Assembly (NCBI RefSeq): GCF_014168815.1
Contig: NZ_AP021972.1
Coordinates: 1,860,001 to 1,924,000 of the forward strand
From: Klebsiella sp. WP3-W18-ESBL-02
Lineage (GTDB): Bacteria > Pseudomonadota > Gammaproteobacteria > Enterobacterales > Enterobacteriaceae
Reading direction: 5' to 3'
Length of the DNA stretch: 64,000 bases
Shown here: positions 50,620 through 59,773 of the stretch, in pieces
Layout: the number at the start of each line of letters is the position of its first letter
Numbering within the stretch: position 1 is the first letter of the stretch
Program-made: the position numbers and the translations under genes
The notes under the pieces: model-generated
Told to the model about the DNA's origin: nothing
Seen by the model: the letters and a program-made list of their open reading frames with translations, nothing else
Database searches by the model: none

Positions 50620-51747
50620 ATGTTGAAAGTACTACATTTTTATAAAACATATTACCCAGATACATTTGGTGGTATTGAGCAAGTTATTTATCAACTGAGC
50701 GAGTCGAGTATATCATTCAATATAGAATCAACGGTTTTATCACTTAGTAGGCGCGGTAATAGTAAGGACGATACTATTGGCAATCAACATGTTTTTTACA
50801 GTAAAACGGATTTTGAGATAGCCTCAACGCCATTTTCACTTTCCTGTATCAAAACATTTAAATCTTTGGTTGAGAAGGCTGATATTATTCATTATCATTT
50901 TCCTTTTCCATTTATGGATATGCTTCACTTTATTTGTGGCGTAAAAAAACCTACAATTTTGAGTTATCATTCTGATATAGTTAAACAGAAGTCTATTTTA
51001 CGTTTGTATACTCCTCTTATGGAGCATTTTTTGGATTCAGTGGACTGTATTGTCGCAGCGTCGCCAAATTATGCAGAAACTAGCTATGTGCTTCAGAAAT
51101 ACAAAGACAAGGTTCAGGTTATACCATATGGTTTAGATGAGCGCCCCTATCTTAGAGAAGATAATGATAGGCTTCAATTCTGGGAAAATAAGGTTGGCAA
51201 AGATTTCTTCCTATTTATAGGTGCGTTCCGTTATTATAAAGGACTACATACACTACTTAATGCCGCGCATAATACATCATTACCGATCGTGATAGTGGGT
51301 TCTGGTGTGATCGAAAAAGAATTGAAAGCCCAGGCGGAAGGATTATCACTGCCGAACGTTCACTTTGTTGGTGCACTACCAGACAAAGATAAAGCGGCAT
51401 TATTGCAACTTTGTTTTAGTGTGGTTTTTCCATCACATTTGCGCTCTGAAGCTTTCGGTATAACTTTACTTGAAGGAGCAATGTACGGGAAACCATTAAT
51501 CTCCTGTGAGATAGGCACAGGTACAAGTTATATTAATCAGAATAATCAAACAGGTATTGTAATACCGCCTTCAGATAGTACGGCTTTACATGATGCAATG
51601 TTGACACTTTGGGAAGATAAACAGTTAGCAACAAAGTATGGTAAGAATGCTCGAGCTCGTTTCGAAGCCTTATTTACAGCGGAACGAATGGCAGAAAGAT
51701 ATAATGATTTATATCGTTCATTACTTATAGATAGTGAAAATAAATAG
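50620..51747 (+). CDS. wbdC: WbdC/WbpZ-like glycosyltransferase (first backbone residue)
   Basis: GT4 transferase, 375 aa. It opens VLHFYKTYYPDTFGGIEQVIYQLSE, the hallmark of the WbdC/WbpZ group, and has the E-x7-E motif Glu277/Glu285 (EAFGITLLE). WbdC/WbpZ add the first mannose or D-rhamnose onto the undecaprenyl-PP-GlcNAc made by WecA (encoded elsewhere). Starts five bases after the previous gene; followed by a 75-base gap before the putative side-chain module. Confidence 0.87.
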   Translation: MLKVLHFYKTYYPDTFGGIEQVIYQLSESSISFNIESTVLSLSRRGNSKDDTIGNQHVFYSKTDFEIASTPFSLSCIKTFKSLVEKADIIHYHFPFPFMDMLHFICGVKKPTILSYHSDIVKQKSILRLYTPLMEHFLDSVDCIVAASPNYAETSYVLQKYKDKVQVIPYGLDERPYLREDNDRLQFWENKVGKDFFLFIGAFRYYKGLHTLLNAAHNTSLPIVIVGSGVIEKELKAQAEGLSLPNVHFVGALPDKDKAALLQLCFSVVFPSHLRSEAFGITLLEGAMYGKPLISCEIGTGTSYINQNNQTGIVIPPSDSTALHDAMLTLWEDKQLATKYGKNARARFEALFTAERMAERYNDLYRSLLIDSENK

Positions 51748-51822
51748 CCTTAACGTGTTGTTTTTCTCAAAATATAACAAATATTATTGGTTTTAGAAAG
51801 TTGCTAATATTTTATTCTTCAT

Positions 51823-53988
51823 ATGGGTTTGTTAATGGAAATTATCAGTTCTGTTCTTTTTTTAATTGTCATTTTCATTCTTTATCGTTCAAGTTTTGTT
51901 TTTAGTAACATATCCATTGATAATGGATTCGTTGAAACTCCGGTTCGAGTTACTGTCATGCTGGCATTATCTGTGTGTGCGATGCATGTATTGGTTCAAT
52001 TTTTAAACGGCAGCGTTGCGAGTTACATTGTTGGCTGTGTGTTATTATTTTTAGCAATAAATTCCTATTTTGCTAATAACAATAAAAAGCCAGTTCTAAT
52101 ATTTGCCGTCGTGTTATCTCTTTTCGTTATTTTGCCTAGAGTATATGGTCTTTATATCATAAAGGATTTGGTTCCACTCGAGGGGACAGGGAATCATGAT
52201 GATTTATGGTATATTTTTCGAGCCCTTAGGCTTCAAGATTATTCAGTAAATGCTCGGGTTTCTTCTTCCATATTCGATTATCTCGCAGCTACCACGGCAG
52301 TGACTTTTGATTCACTTCCAAGAATTGGTAGTGAACTCGTGCTTGTGTTCTTTTCAACACTAACTCGATTTGAGGTATATCAGAGCTATCCTCTGGTTTT
52401 CGCGCTTGCGGCATTACTTTTAGTAAGTGCAGCATGTGCATTTGTTAATACAAAAGAAAAGCATTATTATTTATTGTTATTGGTCGGCGCGGTTGTATCG
52501 ATATCGCCATCGATGCTATACGTCTGGGCTAATGGTAACTATGCTACCCTATGGGGAATGGTATTTTTTGGTTTAGGATATTATTTCTATACTAAATCAA
52601 TTAATTCAGGGCGTTATGGGGTCGATTGCTTTATTACTGGGTTGTTATTCGCAACTCTTCTTTCTACGTACCCTGAATTACTATCTGTTGCAATCCCATC
52701 AATAATTATATTCTTGGGTATTCATTTGTTTATACATAAGAATTTTATTTATATAATTAAATTTAATTTATTGATTGCACTACTGGTTGTTTGCTTGGCT
52801 CCATTTGGTACTTATGATGCAATTAATACATTCATCACTACCTCAAGTGCCGTTAATGAAGGTAATAATCAATATCCCGGTCTTTTTGATTTGCTGAATG
52901 TATATAATGGGATATTTTTTATCTCAACTCTATATATTTCTAGTGATGATCATTGGTACCAAAAAATATTATTGGTGTTATTCTCTCTTTCTATTCTGTA
53001 TGGAATATTCAGAGTTGATAGTAATCAGAAGAAAACAATATTACCTGTACTTCTGTCATCTCTATTAATTTATGGTGCTATGTACTTAAAAAATTACCCA
53101 TACGGTGCAGTTAAGGCTGTTGAATTTATTTCACTTCCTCTAATGGTTCTTCTTTCATGCTTTGTATATTGTTCGTTAGGTAAACATAAAAGAAAGAATG
53201 AAGATAAATGCAGATGGGTGGATCTATCAGCTGTTATTATCTTAGTATTCGGCATGGGTTATGGATTTAGTAAAACGCTCACTGAGTCAATTCGTATATC
53301 GAGCGTAAAACATCTTTCGCGTGATATTGTCTCACTTGGTTCCTCATTAAATAACACAAGAGATGATATTCTTTTGGTGGAAGACAATCTAGGCGATTTC
53401 GGTTTTATGAAAAGTCGTTGGATTAGTTATTTTTTAAATGGTCGACCTGTCATCTTTGCACCCTCGTTACAGGCTGGGGGGTATATTTATAATTTAAAAG
53501 ATGTTTACGAGAAATATAAATCGGAAGCAAAGCTGAAATTAGTTCTGACTGAATCATTAGGAACTCATGACGATGTTATCTTTAAAAATAATACTTACGC
53601 GATAAAACGGATATCACCAGATTATTATGAAAATTTCCAACTTAATGGCTTTTCTAATCAGGAAGGATGGGGGGCATGGATCGGCAAAAATGCCAGTATC
53701 AAATTCGATACTAGTTGCTCTCGGACTGCAAGTTTTGATGTCGTACGAAGATTCGAAGGTATGGGAACAAATCATATTATCCATATCAGGGTAGGTAGCC
53801 ATGAAAAAACTTATAATTACCATGATGGCGAAACCCTAAATATCACGGTTCCAATCTCATCTGAGTTCCCTGAGGTATATATTACTGCTGATGGGGAAGT
53901 TAAATCGCCGAAAGACCTAAACATGTCTTCTGACGATCGGTATTTGTCGTACGGAATTAAATCCATCCATGCATCCAAATGTCAATAA
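51823..53988 (+). CDS. GT-C-like membrane glycosyltransferase with C-terminal periplasmic domain
   Basis: Not a protein I can name. 721 aa. About 12 hydrophobic helices fill residues 5-485. The acidic motif N-H-D-D-L (124-128) lies in the first large loop, where GT-C enzymes (ArnT, Gtr-type, arabinofuranosyltransferases) have their catalytic Asp. Then come a soluble part (about 490-600) and a C-terminal beta-rich domain starting NGFSNQEGWGAWIGKNASIKF (near 607), similar in style to sugar-binding jelly-roll domains on other GT-C enzymes. It would use a polyprenyl-P-sugar in the periplasm. Start: ATG 51823 or ATG 51835 (Met5). Very AT-rich: the 60 bases at 52741 have only 13 G/C. Confidence 0.72.
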   Translation: MGLLMEIISSVLFLIVIFILYRSSFVFSNISIDNGFVETPVRVTVMLALSVCAMHVLVQFLNGSVASYIVGCVLLFLAINSYFANNNKKPVLIFAVVLSLFVILPRVYGLYIIKDLVPLEGTGNHDDLWYIFRALRLQDYSVNARVSSSIFDYLAATTAVTFDSLPRIGSELVLVFFSTLTRFEVYQSYPLVFALAALLLVSAACAFVNTKEKHYYLLLLVGAVVSISPSMLYVWANGNYATLWGMVFFGLGYYFYTKSINSGRYGVDCFITGLLFATLLSTYPELLSVAIPSIIIFLGIHLFIHKNFIYIIKFNLLIALLVVCLAPFGTYDAINTFITTSSAVNEGNNQYPGLFDLLNVYNGIFFISTLYISSDDHWYQKILLVLFSLSILYGIFRVDSNQKKTILPVLLSSLLIYGAMYLKNYPYGAVKAVEFISLPLMVLLSCFVYCSLGKHKRKNEDKCRWVDLSAVIILVFGMGYGFSKTLTESIRISSVKHLSRDIVSLGSSLNNTRDDILLVEDNLGDFGFMKSRWISYFLNGRPVIFAPSLQAGGYIYNLKDVYEKYKSEAKLKLVLTESLGTHDDVIFKNNTYAIKRISPDYYENFQLNGFSNQEGWGAWIGKNASIKFDTSCSRTASFDVVRRFEGMGTNHIIHIRVGSHEKTYNYHDGETLNITVPISSEFPEVYITADGEVKSPKDLNMSSDDRYLSYGIKSIHASKCQ

Positions 53989-54006
53989 TATTTCAAGGGA
54001 AAATAA

Positions 54007-54375
54007 ATGTATCCTCTATTTAATTGGGCTTTAGTTGCAGTGGGTGTTATTATGGGCTCTCTCGGTTCGTTATTTATGAAATGGGGTGCTATTAAAATGC
54101 CTCAGGACTTAACTGGGAATGTTTTTAATTTAATTTATAATATACTGATAAATCCCTTGCTGATGCTTGGCATTATTCTCTATGCTATTCCTGCGGCGAT
54201 ATGGATATGGTTGTTGAGAACCATGCCATTAACATTATTACAACCTGCATTATCACTTACCTACGTCATATCTGCTTTATTAGCTGTATTTTTACTTCAT
54301 GAGCATGTTTCTGTTTTAAGGTGGGTCGGTATTTTTGTTATTGTTTTTGGTGTGATACTTGTTGCGCAGAATTGA
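54007..54375 (+). CDS. SMR/EamA-like four-helix protein, putative polyprenyl-P-sugar flippase
   Basis: 122 aa, four membrane helices. SLGSLFMKWGAIKMP in the first loop and ALSLTYVISALLAVFLLHEHVSVLRWVGIFVIVFGVILVAQ at the C-terminus are typical of half-size EamA/SMR proteins such as ArnE/ArnF, which move undecaprenyl-phosphate-aminoarabinose across the inner membrane. Next to a GT-C enzyme this is the expected flippase. AGGG stands eight bases before the ATG; 18 bases after the GT-C gene. Seven bases later the GT4 gene starts. Confidence 0.8.
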   Translation: MYPLFNWALVAVGVIMGSLGSLFMKWGAIKMPQDLTGNVFNLIYNILINPLLMLGIILYAIPAAIWIWLLRTMPLTLLQPALSLTYVISALLAVFLLHEHVSVLRWVGIFVIVFGVILVAQN

Positions 54376-54382
54376 GGTTCAT

Positions 54383-55504
54383 ATGGTTAATAAAAAATAT
54401 GATGTAACTTTTGTCCTGACTTATTATTATCCTTATGTTAGCGGGTTAACTAATGTTGCACGGGATCTGGCTGAAGAACTTGTTAAACGAGGGAAAACAG
54501 TTGCTGTTATTGCTACCCAGCATACAAAGGAATTAATGTTACATGAGTTTATTAACGGGGTAGAGGTCATTAGAACCCCCGTTATTTTAAAAATTGGTAA
54601 AGGTGTTATTAGTCCATCTTTGATTTCTACAGTTGCCCGGGTATCAAAAACATCAAAGCTAATTAATATTCACAGCCCAATGCTCGAAGCTGGTATTATT
54701 GCAAAATTTGCTTCATGTCCGGTTGTTACTACTTATCAGTGTGATGTTAGTCTGCCTCCGACATTAATGGGGAGATTACAGAATTTTATCATGGATTTTT
54801 CCACTAAAAAATGTATAAAATACTCCAAATTTATAACTGTTAGTAGTGATGACTATATAAATTCATCTCGAATTGTAGATTACATTGAAGATAAGCGTGT
54901 TGTAATACCTCCAACATGCCATCTACGCCCATCTGGCTCGCCAACTTTCAGAGATGGCGATGGAATGCACGTCGGATTCCTTGGCCGGATCGTAGAAGAA
55001 AAGGGCATTGAATATTTAGTTGATGGTTTTCGACGATTTAACAATCCTGAGGCCCGTTTATTGATCGCCGGTGATTTTTCAAACATTGCAGGTGGTTCAG
55101 TAATTGAACGCGTTAAATCTAAGCTAGGTAATGATAGTAGAATAAAATTATTAGGTTTCTTAGATGATGCTGAATTGAACGATTTTTATGCATCGATTGA
55201 TGTCTTTGCTTTACCATCAGTTAACCCTTTTGAAGCATTTGGTATCGTTCAGGTAGAAGCGATGATGTTAGGTATTCCCGCTATTGCATCAAACATGCCT
55301 GGTGTTCGTCAACCTGTAATATTGACCGGAATGGGTGCTATTGTAGAACCTCGTGATGCAAATTCGATTACTGAAGCACTTTATACTCTATTGAATTCAA
55401 ATATTGATAAGAACAAAGGCATAGAAAAAACAATTGAACTTTACTCACTACAAAATACAATAGATAAGTTTGAGCATTTATTTCTTTCATGTGAGACTGA
55501 GTAA
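54383..55504 (+). CDS. GT4 family glycosyltransferase of the side-chain module
   Basis: 373 aa from ATG 54383, which has GAGG five bases upstream; a TTG at 54359 in the same frame is less likely. GT-B fold: YYYPYVSGLTNVARDLAEELVKRG near the N-terminus, domain-2 start HVGFLGRIVEEKGIEYLVDGF (about 194-214), and E-x7-E with Glu284/Glu292 (EAFGIVQVE). The substrate is unknown. It overlaps the ubiA-like gene by one base (TAATG), so the two are made together. It may add a backbone or branch sugar in the cytoplasm, or extend the lipid-linked pentose. Confidence 0.8.
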   Translation: MVNKKYDVTFVLTYYYPYVSGLTNVARDLAEELVKRGKTVAVIATQHTKELMLHEFINGVEVIRTPVILKIGKGVISPSLISTVARVSKTSKLINIHSPMLEAGIIAKFASCPVVTTYQCDVSLPPTLMGRLQNFIMDFSTKKCIKYSKFITVSSDDYINSSRIVDYIEDKRVVIPPTCHLRPSGSPTFRDGDGMHVGFLGRIVEEKGIEYLVDGFRRFNNPEARLLIAGDFSNIAGGSVIERVKSKLGNDSRIKLLGFLDDAELNDFYASIDVFALPSVNPFEAFGIVQVEAMMLGIPAIASNMPGVRQPVILTGMGAIVEPRDANSITEALYTLLNSNIDKNKGIEKTIELYSLQNTIDKFEHLFLSCETE

Positions 55505-56355
55505 TGAGCACGAAAATTATAGGGCTAGTTAAACTGATTGGCCCGAAACAATGGATAAAAAACTGTTTTGTGTTGATACCACTTATTTTCTCGGGTGGTT
55601 TCCTTCATATTCAAGCAATAAATAGTTCATTGCAGGCGTTCTTTTTATTTTGTATCGCTTCCTCTGCTGTTTATATTCTTAATGACCTTAATGATATAGA
55701 AAAGGATAGACTACACCCGATCAAATCAAAAAAACGGCCATTGGCTGCAGGTGATGTTTCTAAGTCTGGCGCGATTATTCTTCTTGTTATTATTTACATG
55801 TGTTTAATAGCTAACGCCTTCATTAATTTGCATGTTTTCTATGTGATTTTTTCTTATATTATATTAAATGTTTTCTACAGCTATTATCTCAAGCATCAAC
55901 CTGTCATAGACATATTCTGCATCTCTATAGGGTTTGTTTTACGTGTCTATGCTGGTGCAGTCGCACTCAATGTTCCATTGTCATCATGGATGTTCGTGAC
56001 TACACTGTGTCTTGCTCTCTATCTTGCATCTATTAAACGTAGGCAAGAATTATCTCAAGCGGGAAGTGAAAGCCGAAATGTTTTAGATAAATACTCCATA
56101 TCGTTAATTGATAAATATGCAGAAATGTCGGCAACTGGTACTGTTATTTTCTATAGTCTCTTTGTTATGTCAGCAAAAGAAGAACTGGTAATTTCAATAC
56201 CGTTAGTACTATTCGGTTTATACCGGTATTGGTACGTGGTTGAGCAGCTAGAAGGTGGAGAGTCACCCACGGATGTATTATATGAAGATAAATTGCTTTT
56301 GGTGACAGTATTTATATGGCTGATTCTGAGTCTATACGTTCTATATCCGCATTAA
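55504..56355 (+). CDS. UbiA-family polyprenyl-phosphate phosphoribosyltransferase (DPPR-synthase-like)
   Basis: 283 aa, about eight to nine helices. The first Asp-rich motif NDLNDIEKDRLHPIKSKKRPLAAG has N60, D61, D64, D68. The second region YSYYLKHQPVIDIFCISIGF (about 125-144, D136) is followed by Arg147, and the tail SPTDVLYEDKLL (254-265) resembles that of mycobacterial Rv3806c. This set identifies decaprenyl-phosphate:PRPP phosphoribosyltransferases rather than quinone or heme UbiA enzymes. Predicted reaction: undecaprenyl phosphate + PRPP to polyprenyl-phosphoryl-5-phosphoribose + PPi at the inner membrane. Followed by its expected phosphatase. Confidence 0.85.
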   Translation: MSTKIIGLVKLIGPKQWIKNCFVLIPLIFSGGFLHIQAINSSLQAFFLFCIASSAVYILNDLNDIEKDRLHPIKSKKRPLAAGDVSKSGAIILLVIIYMCLIANAFINLHVFYVIFSYIILNVFYSYYLKHQPVIDIFCISIGFVLRVYAGAVALNVPLSSWMFVTTLCLALYLASIKRRQELSQAGSESRNVLDKYSISLIDKYAEMSATGTVIFYSLFVMSAKEELVISIPLVLFGLYRYWYVVEQLEGGESPTDVLYEDKLLLVTVFIWLILSLYVLYPH

Positions 56356-56374
56356 CTGTTTTATTAATTCTTCA

Positions 56375-56800
56375 ATGAGTGATTCTATGGAATTTGGCTA
56401 CTGCATTACTCCTTTTGTTGCCTGGTTTTTTACAGGGATCATAAAGTTTATTACGAATAGTATCAGAGAAAAACAATTTGCTTTTAAAAATGTTGGCTAT
56501 GGTGGTTTTCCTAGTAATCATACATCTATCGTAACAAGTATGGCCTCATTAATAGGGTTCCAAAACGGAATTGACAACCCTATTTTTGGTCTTGCAATTA
56601 CTTTCGCATTCATAGTTATGCTAGATGCAAATAGTCTTCGTCGTCAAATAGGGAAACAGGCTCAGGCCATCAACCATATTGATAAATCCGCGCAATTGCG
56701 AGAGAGAATCGGCCATACAAAGTGGGAACTTGTAGGTGGTATTTTTGTTGGCGTATTTATCGGCTATATAATGCACTTAATTATTAACCACCATATTTAA
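56375..56800 (+). CDS. DUF212 / divergent PAP2 phosphatase, putative polyprenyl-phosphoribose 5-phosphatase
   Basis: 141 aa with about four helices. Family signatures: GGFPSNHTS (43-51), DANSLRRQIGKQAQAIN (84-100) and RIGHTKWELVGGIFVGVFIG (111-130), the pattern of YuiD/DUF212 proteins. Next to a DPPR-synthase-like gene it most likely removes the 5-phosphate from the lipid-linked phosphoribose, the role proposed for Rv3807c in mycobacteria. ATG 56375 lacks a ribosome site; ATG 56387 (Met5) is an alternative that also fits the family start. Last gene of the O-antigen operon before gnd. Confidence 0.82.
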   Translation: MSDSMEFGYCITPFVAWFFTGIIKFITNSIREKQFAFKNVGYGGFPSNHTSIVTSMASLIGFQNGIDNPIFGLAITFAFIVMLDANSLRRQIGKQAQAINHIDKSAQLRERIGHTKWELVGGIFVGVFIGYIMHLIINHHI

Positions 56801-56910
56801 ATGTAAATATCCTCATGTGTCTTAATGTGCCGTTTAGATTGCCGTGATTGTATAGTAAGTGTAAATTGCTATGATACAGTCAGGTTATTACCGTTAATCA
56901 GGAGTATGTA

Positions 56911-58317
56911 ATGTCCAAGCAACAAATCGGTGTTGTCGGTATGGCAGTGATGGGGCGCAACCTTGCGCTCAACATCGAAAGCCGTGGTTATAGCGTCTCT
57001 ATCTTCAACCGCTCCCGTGAAAAAACCGAAGAAGTTGTCGCTGAGAACCCGGGCAAGAACCTGGTTCCTCACTACACGGTCAAAGAGTTCGTAGAATCTC
57101 TTGAAACCCCGCGTCGTATCCTGTTGATGGTGAAAGCGGGCGCTGGCACTGATGCGGCCATCGATTCCCTGAAGCCGTATCTGGATAAAGGCGACATCAT
57201 TATTGATGGCGGTAACACCTTCTTCCAGGACACCATTCGCCGTAACCGTGAGCTGTCTGCTGAAGGCTTTAACTTCATCGGTACGGGCGTGTCCGGCGGT
57301 GAAGAGGGCGCGCTGAAGGGCCCGTCTATCATGCCTGGCGGTCAGAAAGAAGCGTACGAACTGGTTGCGCCGATTCTGACCAAAATCGCTGCGGTAGCGG
57401 AAGATGGCGAACCGTGCGTGACTTACATCGGCGCTGACGGCGCGGGTCATTACGTGAAAATGGTTCACAACGGTATTGAGTATGGCGATATGCAGCTGAT
57501 TGCTGAAGCCTATTCTCTGCTGAAAGGCGGTCTGAACCTGTCTAACGAAGAGCTGGCAACCACCTTCACCGAATGGAACGCAGGTGAGCTGAGCAGCTAC
57601 CTGATCGACATCACCAAAGACATCTTCACCAAAAAAGATGAAGAGGGTAAATACCTTGTCGATGTGATCCTGGACGAAGCCGCAAACAAAGGTACCGGTA
57701 AATGGACCAGCCAGAGCTCTCTGGACCTGGGCGAACCGCTGTCCCTGATCACCGAATCCGTCTTCGCGCGCTATATCTCCTCCCTGAAAGACCAGCGCGT
57801 TGCAGCATCTAAAGTGCTGTCCGGCCCGCAGGCAAAACTGGCTGGCGATAAAGCTGAGTTCGTTGAGAAAGTGCGTCGCGCGCTGTACCTTGGCAAAATC
57901 GTCTCCTATGCGCAGGGCTTCTCACAGCTGCGCGCAGCGTCTGACGAATACAACTGGGATCTGAACTACGGCGAAATCGCGAAGATCTTCCGCGCGGGCT
58001 GCATTATTCGTGCACAGTTCCTGCAGAAAATCACCGACGCCTATGCAGAAAACAAAGGCATCGCTAACCTGCTGCTGGCGCCTTACTTCAAGAATATCGC
58101 CGACGAATACCAGCAGGCGCTGCGTGATGTCGTGGCTTACGCGGTTCAGAACGGTATTCCGGTACCAACGTTCTCTGCGGCCGTGGCCTACTATGACAGC
58201 TACCGCTCTGCGGTACTGCCAGCCAACCTGATTCAGGCTCAGCGTGATTACTTCGGTGCGCATACCTATAAACGTACTGATAAAGAAGGTGTGTTCCACA
58301 CCGAATGGCTGGATTAA
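56911..58317 (+). CDS. gnd: 6-phosphogluconate dehydrogenase Gnd
   Basis: Oxidative pentose-phosphate pathway enzyme giving ribulose-5-phosphate, CO2 and NADPH. 468 aa as in E. coli. NADP-binding [20 protein letters not shown] at the N-terminus; [33 protein letters not shown] and catalytic [13 protein letters not shown] are present. G+C returns to the core level exactly here, marking the right border of the O-antigen island. Its own promoter should lie in the 110-base gap upstream. Confidence 0.98.
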   Translation: MSKQQIGVVGMAVMGRNLALNIESRGYSVSIFNRSREKTEEVVAENPGKNLVPHYTVKEFVESLETPRRILLMVKAGAGTDAAIDSLKPYLDKGDIIIDGGNTFFQDTIRRNRELSAEGFNFIGTGVSGGEEGALKGPSIMPGGQKEAYELVAPILTKIAAVAEDGEPCVTYIGADGAGHYVKMVHNGIEYGDMQLIAEAYSLLKGGLNLSNEELATTFTEWNAGELSSYLIDITKDIFTKKDEEGKYLVDVILDEAANKGTGKWTSQSSLDLGEPLSLITESVFARYISSLKDQRVAASKVLSGPQAKLAGDKAEFVEKVRRALYLGKIVSYAQGFSQLRAASDEYNWDLNYGEIAKIFRAGCIIRAQFLQKITDAYAENKGIANLLLAPYFKNIADEYQQALRDVVAYAVQNGIPVPTFSAAVAYYDSYRSAVLPANLIQAQRDYFGAHTYKRTDKEGVFHTEWLD

Positions 58318-58343
58318 TCTGAAATAGCCAACCGCTAAACTCA

Positions 58344-58371
58344 GGCCCGGAGCGCACCTCCGGGCTTTTTT
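58344..58371 (+). terminator. Rho-independent terminator after gnd
   Basis: GCCCGGAG-CGCA-CCTCCGGGC forms a tight hairpin (58344-58364), followed by TTTTTTAT, 27 bases past the gnd stop. The rest of the 208-base gap to ugd holds no gene; ugd must have its own promoter there. Confidence 0.9.
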
Positions 58372-58525
58372 ATTGTCTGAAAACAGCATTCAGTCAGGTC
58401 TGATAGGCGTTGTTGCAGTAATTCACGATATACTGAGCTCACGCCGATCCGAAACGAAAACGTTGGGTCTTACGGTGGTGATGCGTTCACCTTCAAATGT
58501 TTAACCGGAAGAAGTTACAGAAAGA

Positions 58526-59692
58526 ATGAAGATAACTATCTCAGGAACAGGTTACGTAGGCCTGTCGAACGGCATTCTGATCGCCCAGCACCATGAAGTG
58601 GTAGCCCTGGATATCGTTCAGGAAAAGGTCGACATGCTGAATCAAAAGAAATCGCCGATTGTCGATAAAGAGATCGAAGAATATCTGGCGACCCGACCGC
58701 TGAATTTCCGCGCAACGACTGACAAGCATGACGCCTACCGCGATGCCGACTTTGTTATCATCGCCACGCCTACCGATTACGATCCGAAGACCAACTATTT
58801 CAACACCTCAAGCGTTGAGTCTGTTATCCGCGACGTGGTTGCAATCAACTCGAATGCGGTGATGGTCATTAAATCCACCATTCCGGTGGGATTTACAAAT
58901 ACGATTAAAGAACAGCTGGGGATCGACAATATCTTCTTTTCGCCGGAGTTCCTGCGAGAAGGCCGCGCGCTGTACGACAACCTGCACCCGTCGCGCATCG
59001 TAATCGGCGAGCGTTCCGAACGTGCGGAGCGGTTTGCTGCGCTGCTGCAGGAAGGGGCGGTGAAGAAAGATATCCCAACGCTGTTTACTGACTCTACCGA
59101 AGCGGAAGCCATCAAGCTGTTCGCCAATACTTACCTGGCACTGCGCGTCGCTTACTTTAACGAACTCGACAGCTATGCCGAAAGCCTGGGGCTTAACTCA
59201 CGGCAGATAATTGAAGGGGTATGCCTGGATCCACGCATCGGCAACCACTACAACAACCCGTCATTTGGCTACGGCGGCTATTGCTTGCCGAAGGATACCA
59301 AGCAGCTGCTGGCTAACTATGAATCGGTGCCGAATAACATCATTGGTGCCATCGTTGATGCCAACCGCACGCGTAAAGACTTTATCGCCGATTCCATCCT
59401 CGCGCGTAAGCCGAAGGTGGTGGGCGTGTATCGTCTGATCATGAAGTCCGGTTCAGACAACTTCCGCGCGTCCTCGATTCAGGGGATCATGAAGCGTATT
59501 AAGGCGAAAGGGATCCCGGTGATCATTTATGAACCGGTGATGAAAGAAGACGAGTTCTTTAACTCCCGCGTGGTGCGCGACCTTGACGCCTTTAAGCAGG
59601 AAGCCGATGTGATTATTTCCAACCGTATGGCGCAAGAGCTGGCGGACGTGGAAGAGAAGGTGTATACCCGCGATTTGTTTGGTAACGATTAA
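58526..59692 (+). CDS. ugd: UDP-glucose 6-dehydrogenase Ugd
   Basis: Oxidises UDP-glucose to UDP-glucuronate for colanic acid and aminoarabinose. 388 aa as in E. coli. NAD-binding [12 protein letters not shown] at the N-terminus; [22 protein letters not shown] (about 133-154); catalytic Cys in [17 protein letters not shown] (about 248-264). Independent transcription unit between gnd and the convergent uge. Confidence 0.98.
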   Translation: MKITISGTGYVGLSNGILIAQHHEVVALDIVQEKVDMLNQKKSPIVDKEIEEYLATRPLNFRATTDKHDAYRDADFVIIATPTDYDPKTNYFNTSSVESVIRDVVAINSNAVMVIKSTIPVGFTNTIKEQLGIDNIFFSPEFLREGRALYDNLHPSRIVIGERSERAERFAALLQEGAVKKDIPTLFTDSTEAEAIKLFANTYLALRVAYFNELDSYAESLGLNSRQIIEGVCLDPRIGNHYNNPSFGYGGYCLPKDTKQLLANYESVPNNIIGAIVDANRTRKDFIADSILARKPKVVGVYRLIMKSGSDNFRASSIQGIMKRIKAKGIPVIIYEPVMKEDEFFNSRVVRDLDAFKQEADVIISNRMAQELADVEEKVYTRDLFGND

Positions 59693-59745
59693 ACGTGAGT
59701 TACCGTGTGGTTCCCGGCGGCACATTGCCTGCCGGGCGATAAGAG

Positions 59746-59772
59746 AAAAAGCCCTCACGATGAGGGCTTTTC
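59746..59772. terminator. Bidirectional terminator between ugd and uge
   Basis: GCCCTC-ACGAT-GAGGGC hairpin (59751-59767) flanked by AAAAA on the left and TTTTC on the right, two bases before the end of uge, so it can stop both converging units. A second inverted repeat, CCCGGCGGCACATTGCCTGCCGGG (59713-59736 shown by its arms CCCGGC/GCCGGG), lies just before it. Confidence 0.85.
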
Positions 59773-59773
59773 T

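Noticed and set aside
54007..54375. SMR-like gene as a multidrug resistance exporter
   Set aside because: Four-helix EamA-type proteins beside a GT-C enzyme are typically lipid-sugar flippases (ArnE/F style); nothing in the cluster suggests drug export.
55504..56355. UbiA-like gene as 4-hydroxybenzoate polyprenyltransferase (ubiA) or heme/quinone enzyme
   Set aside because: The NDLNDIEKD motif with HPIKSKKRPLAAG, the YSYYLKHQPVID region and the SPTDVLYEDK tail match phosphoribosyltransferases, and the next gene is a DUF212 phosphatase.
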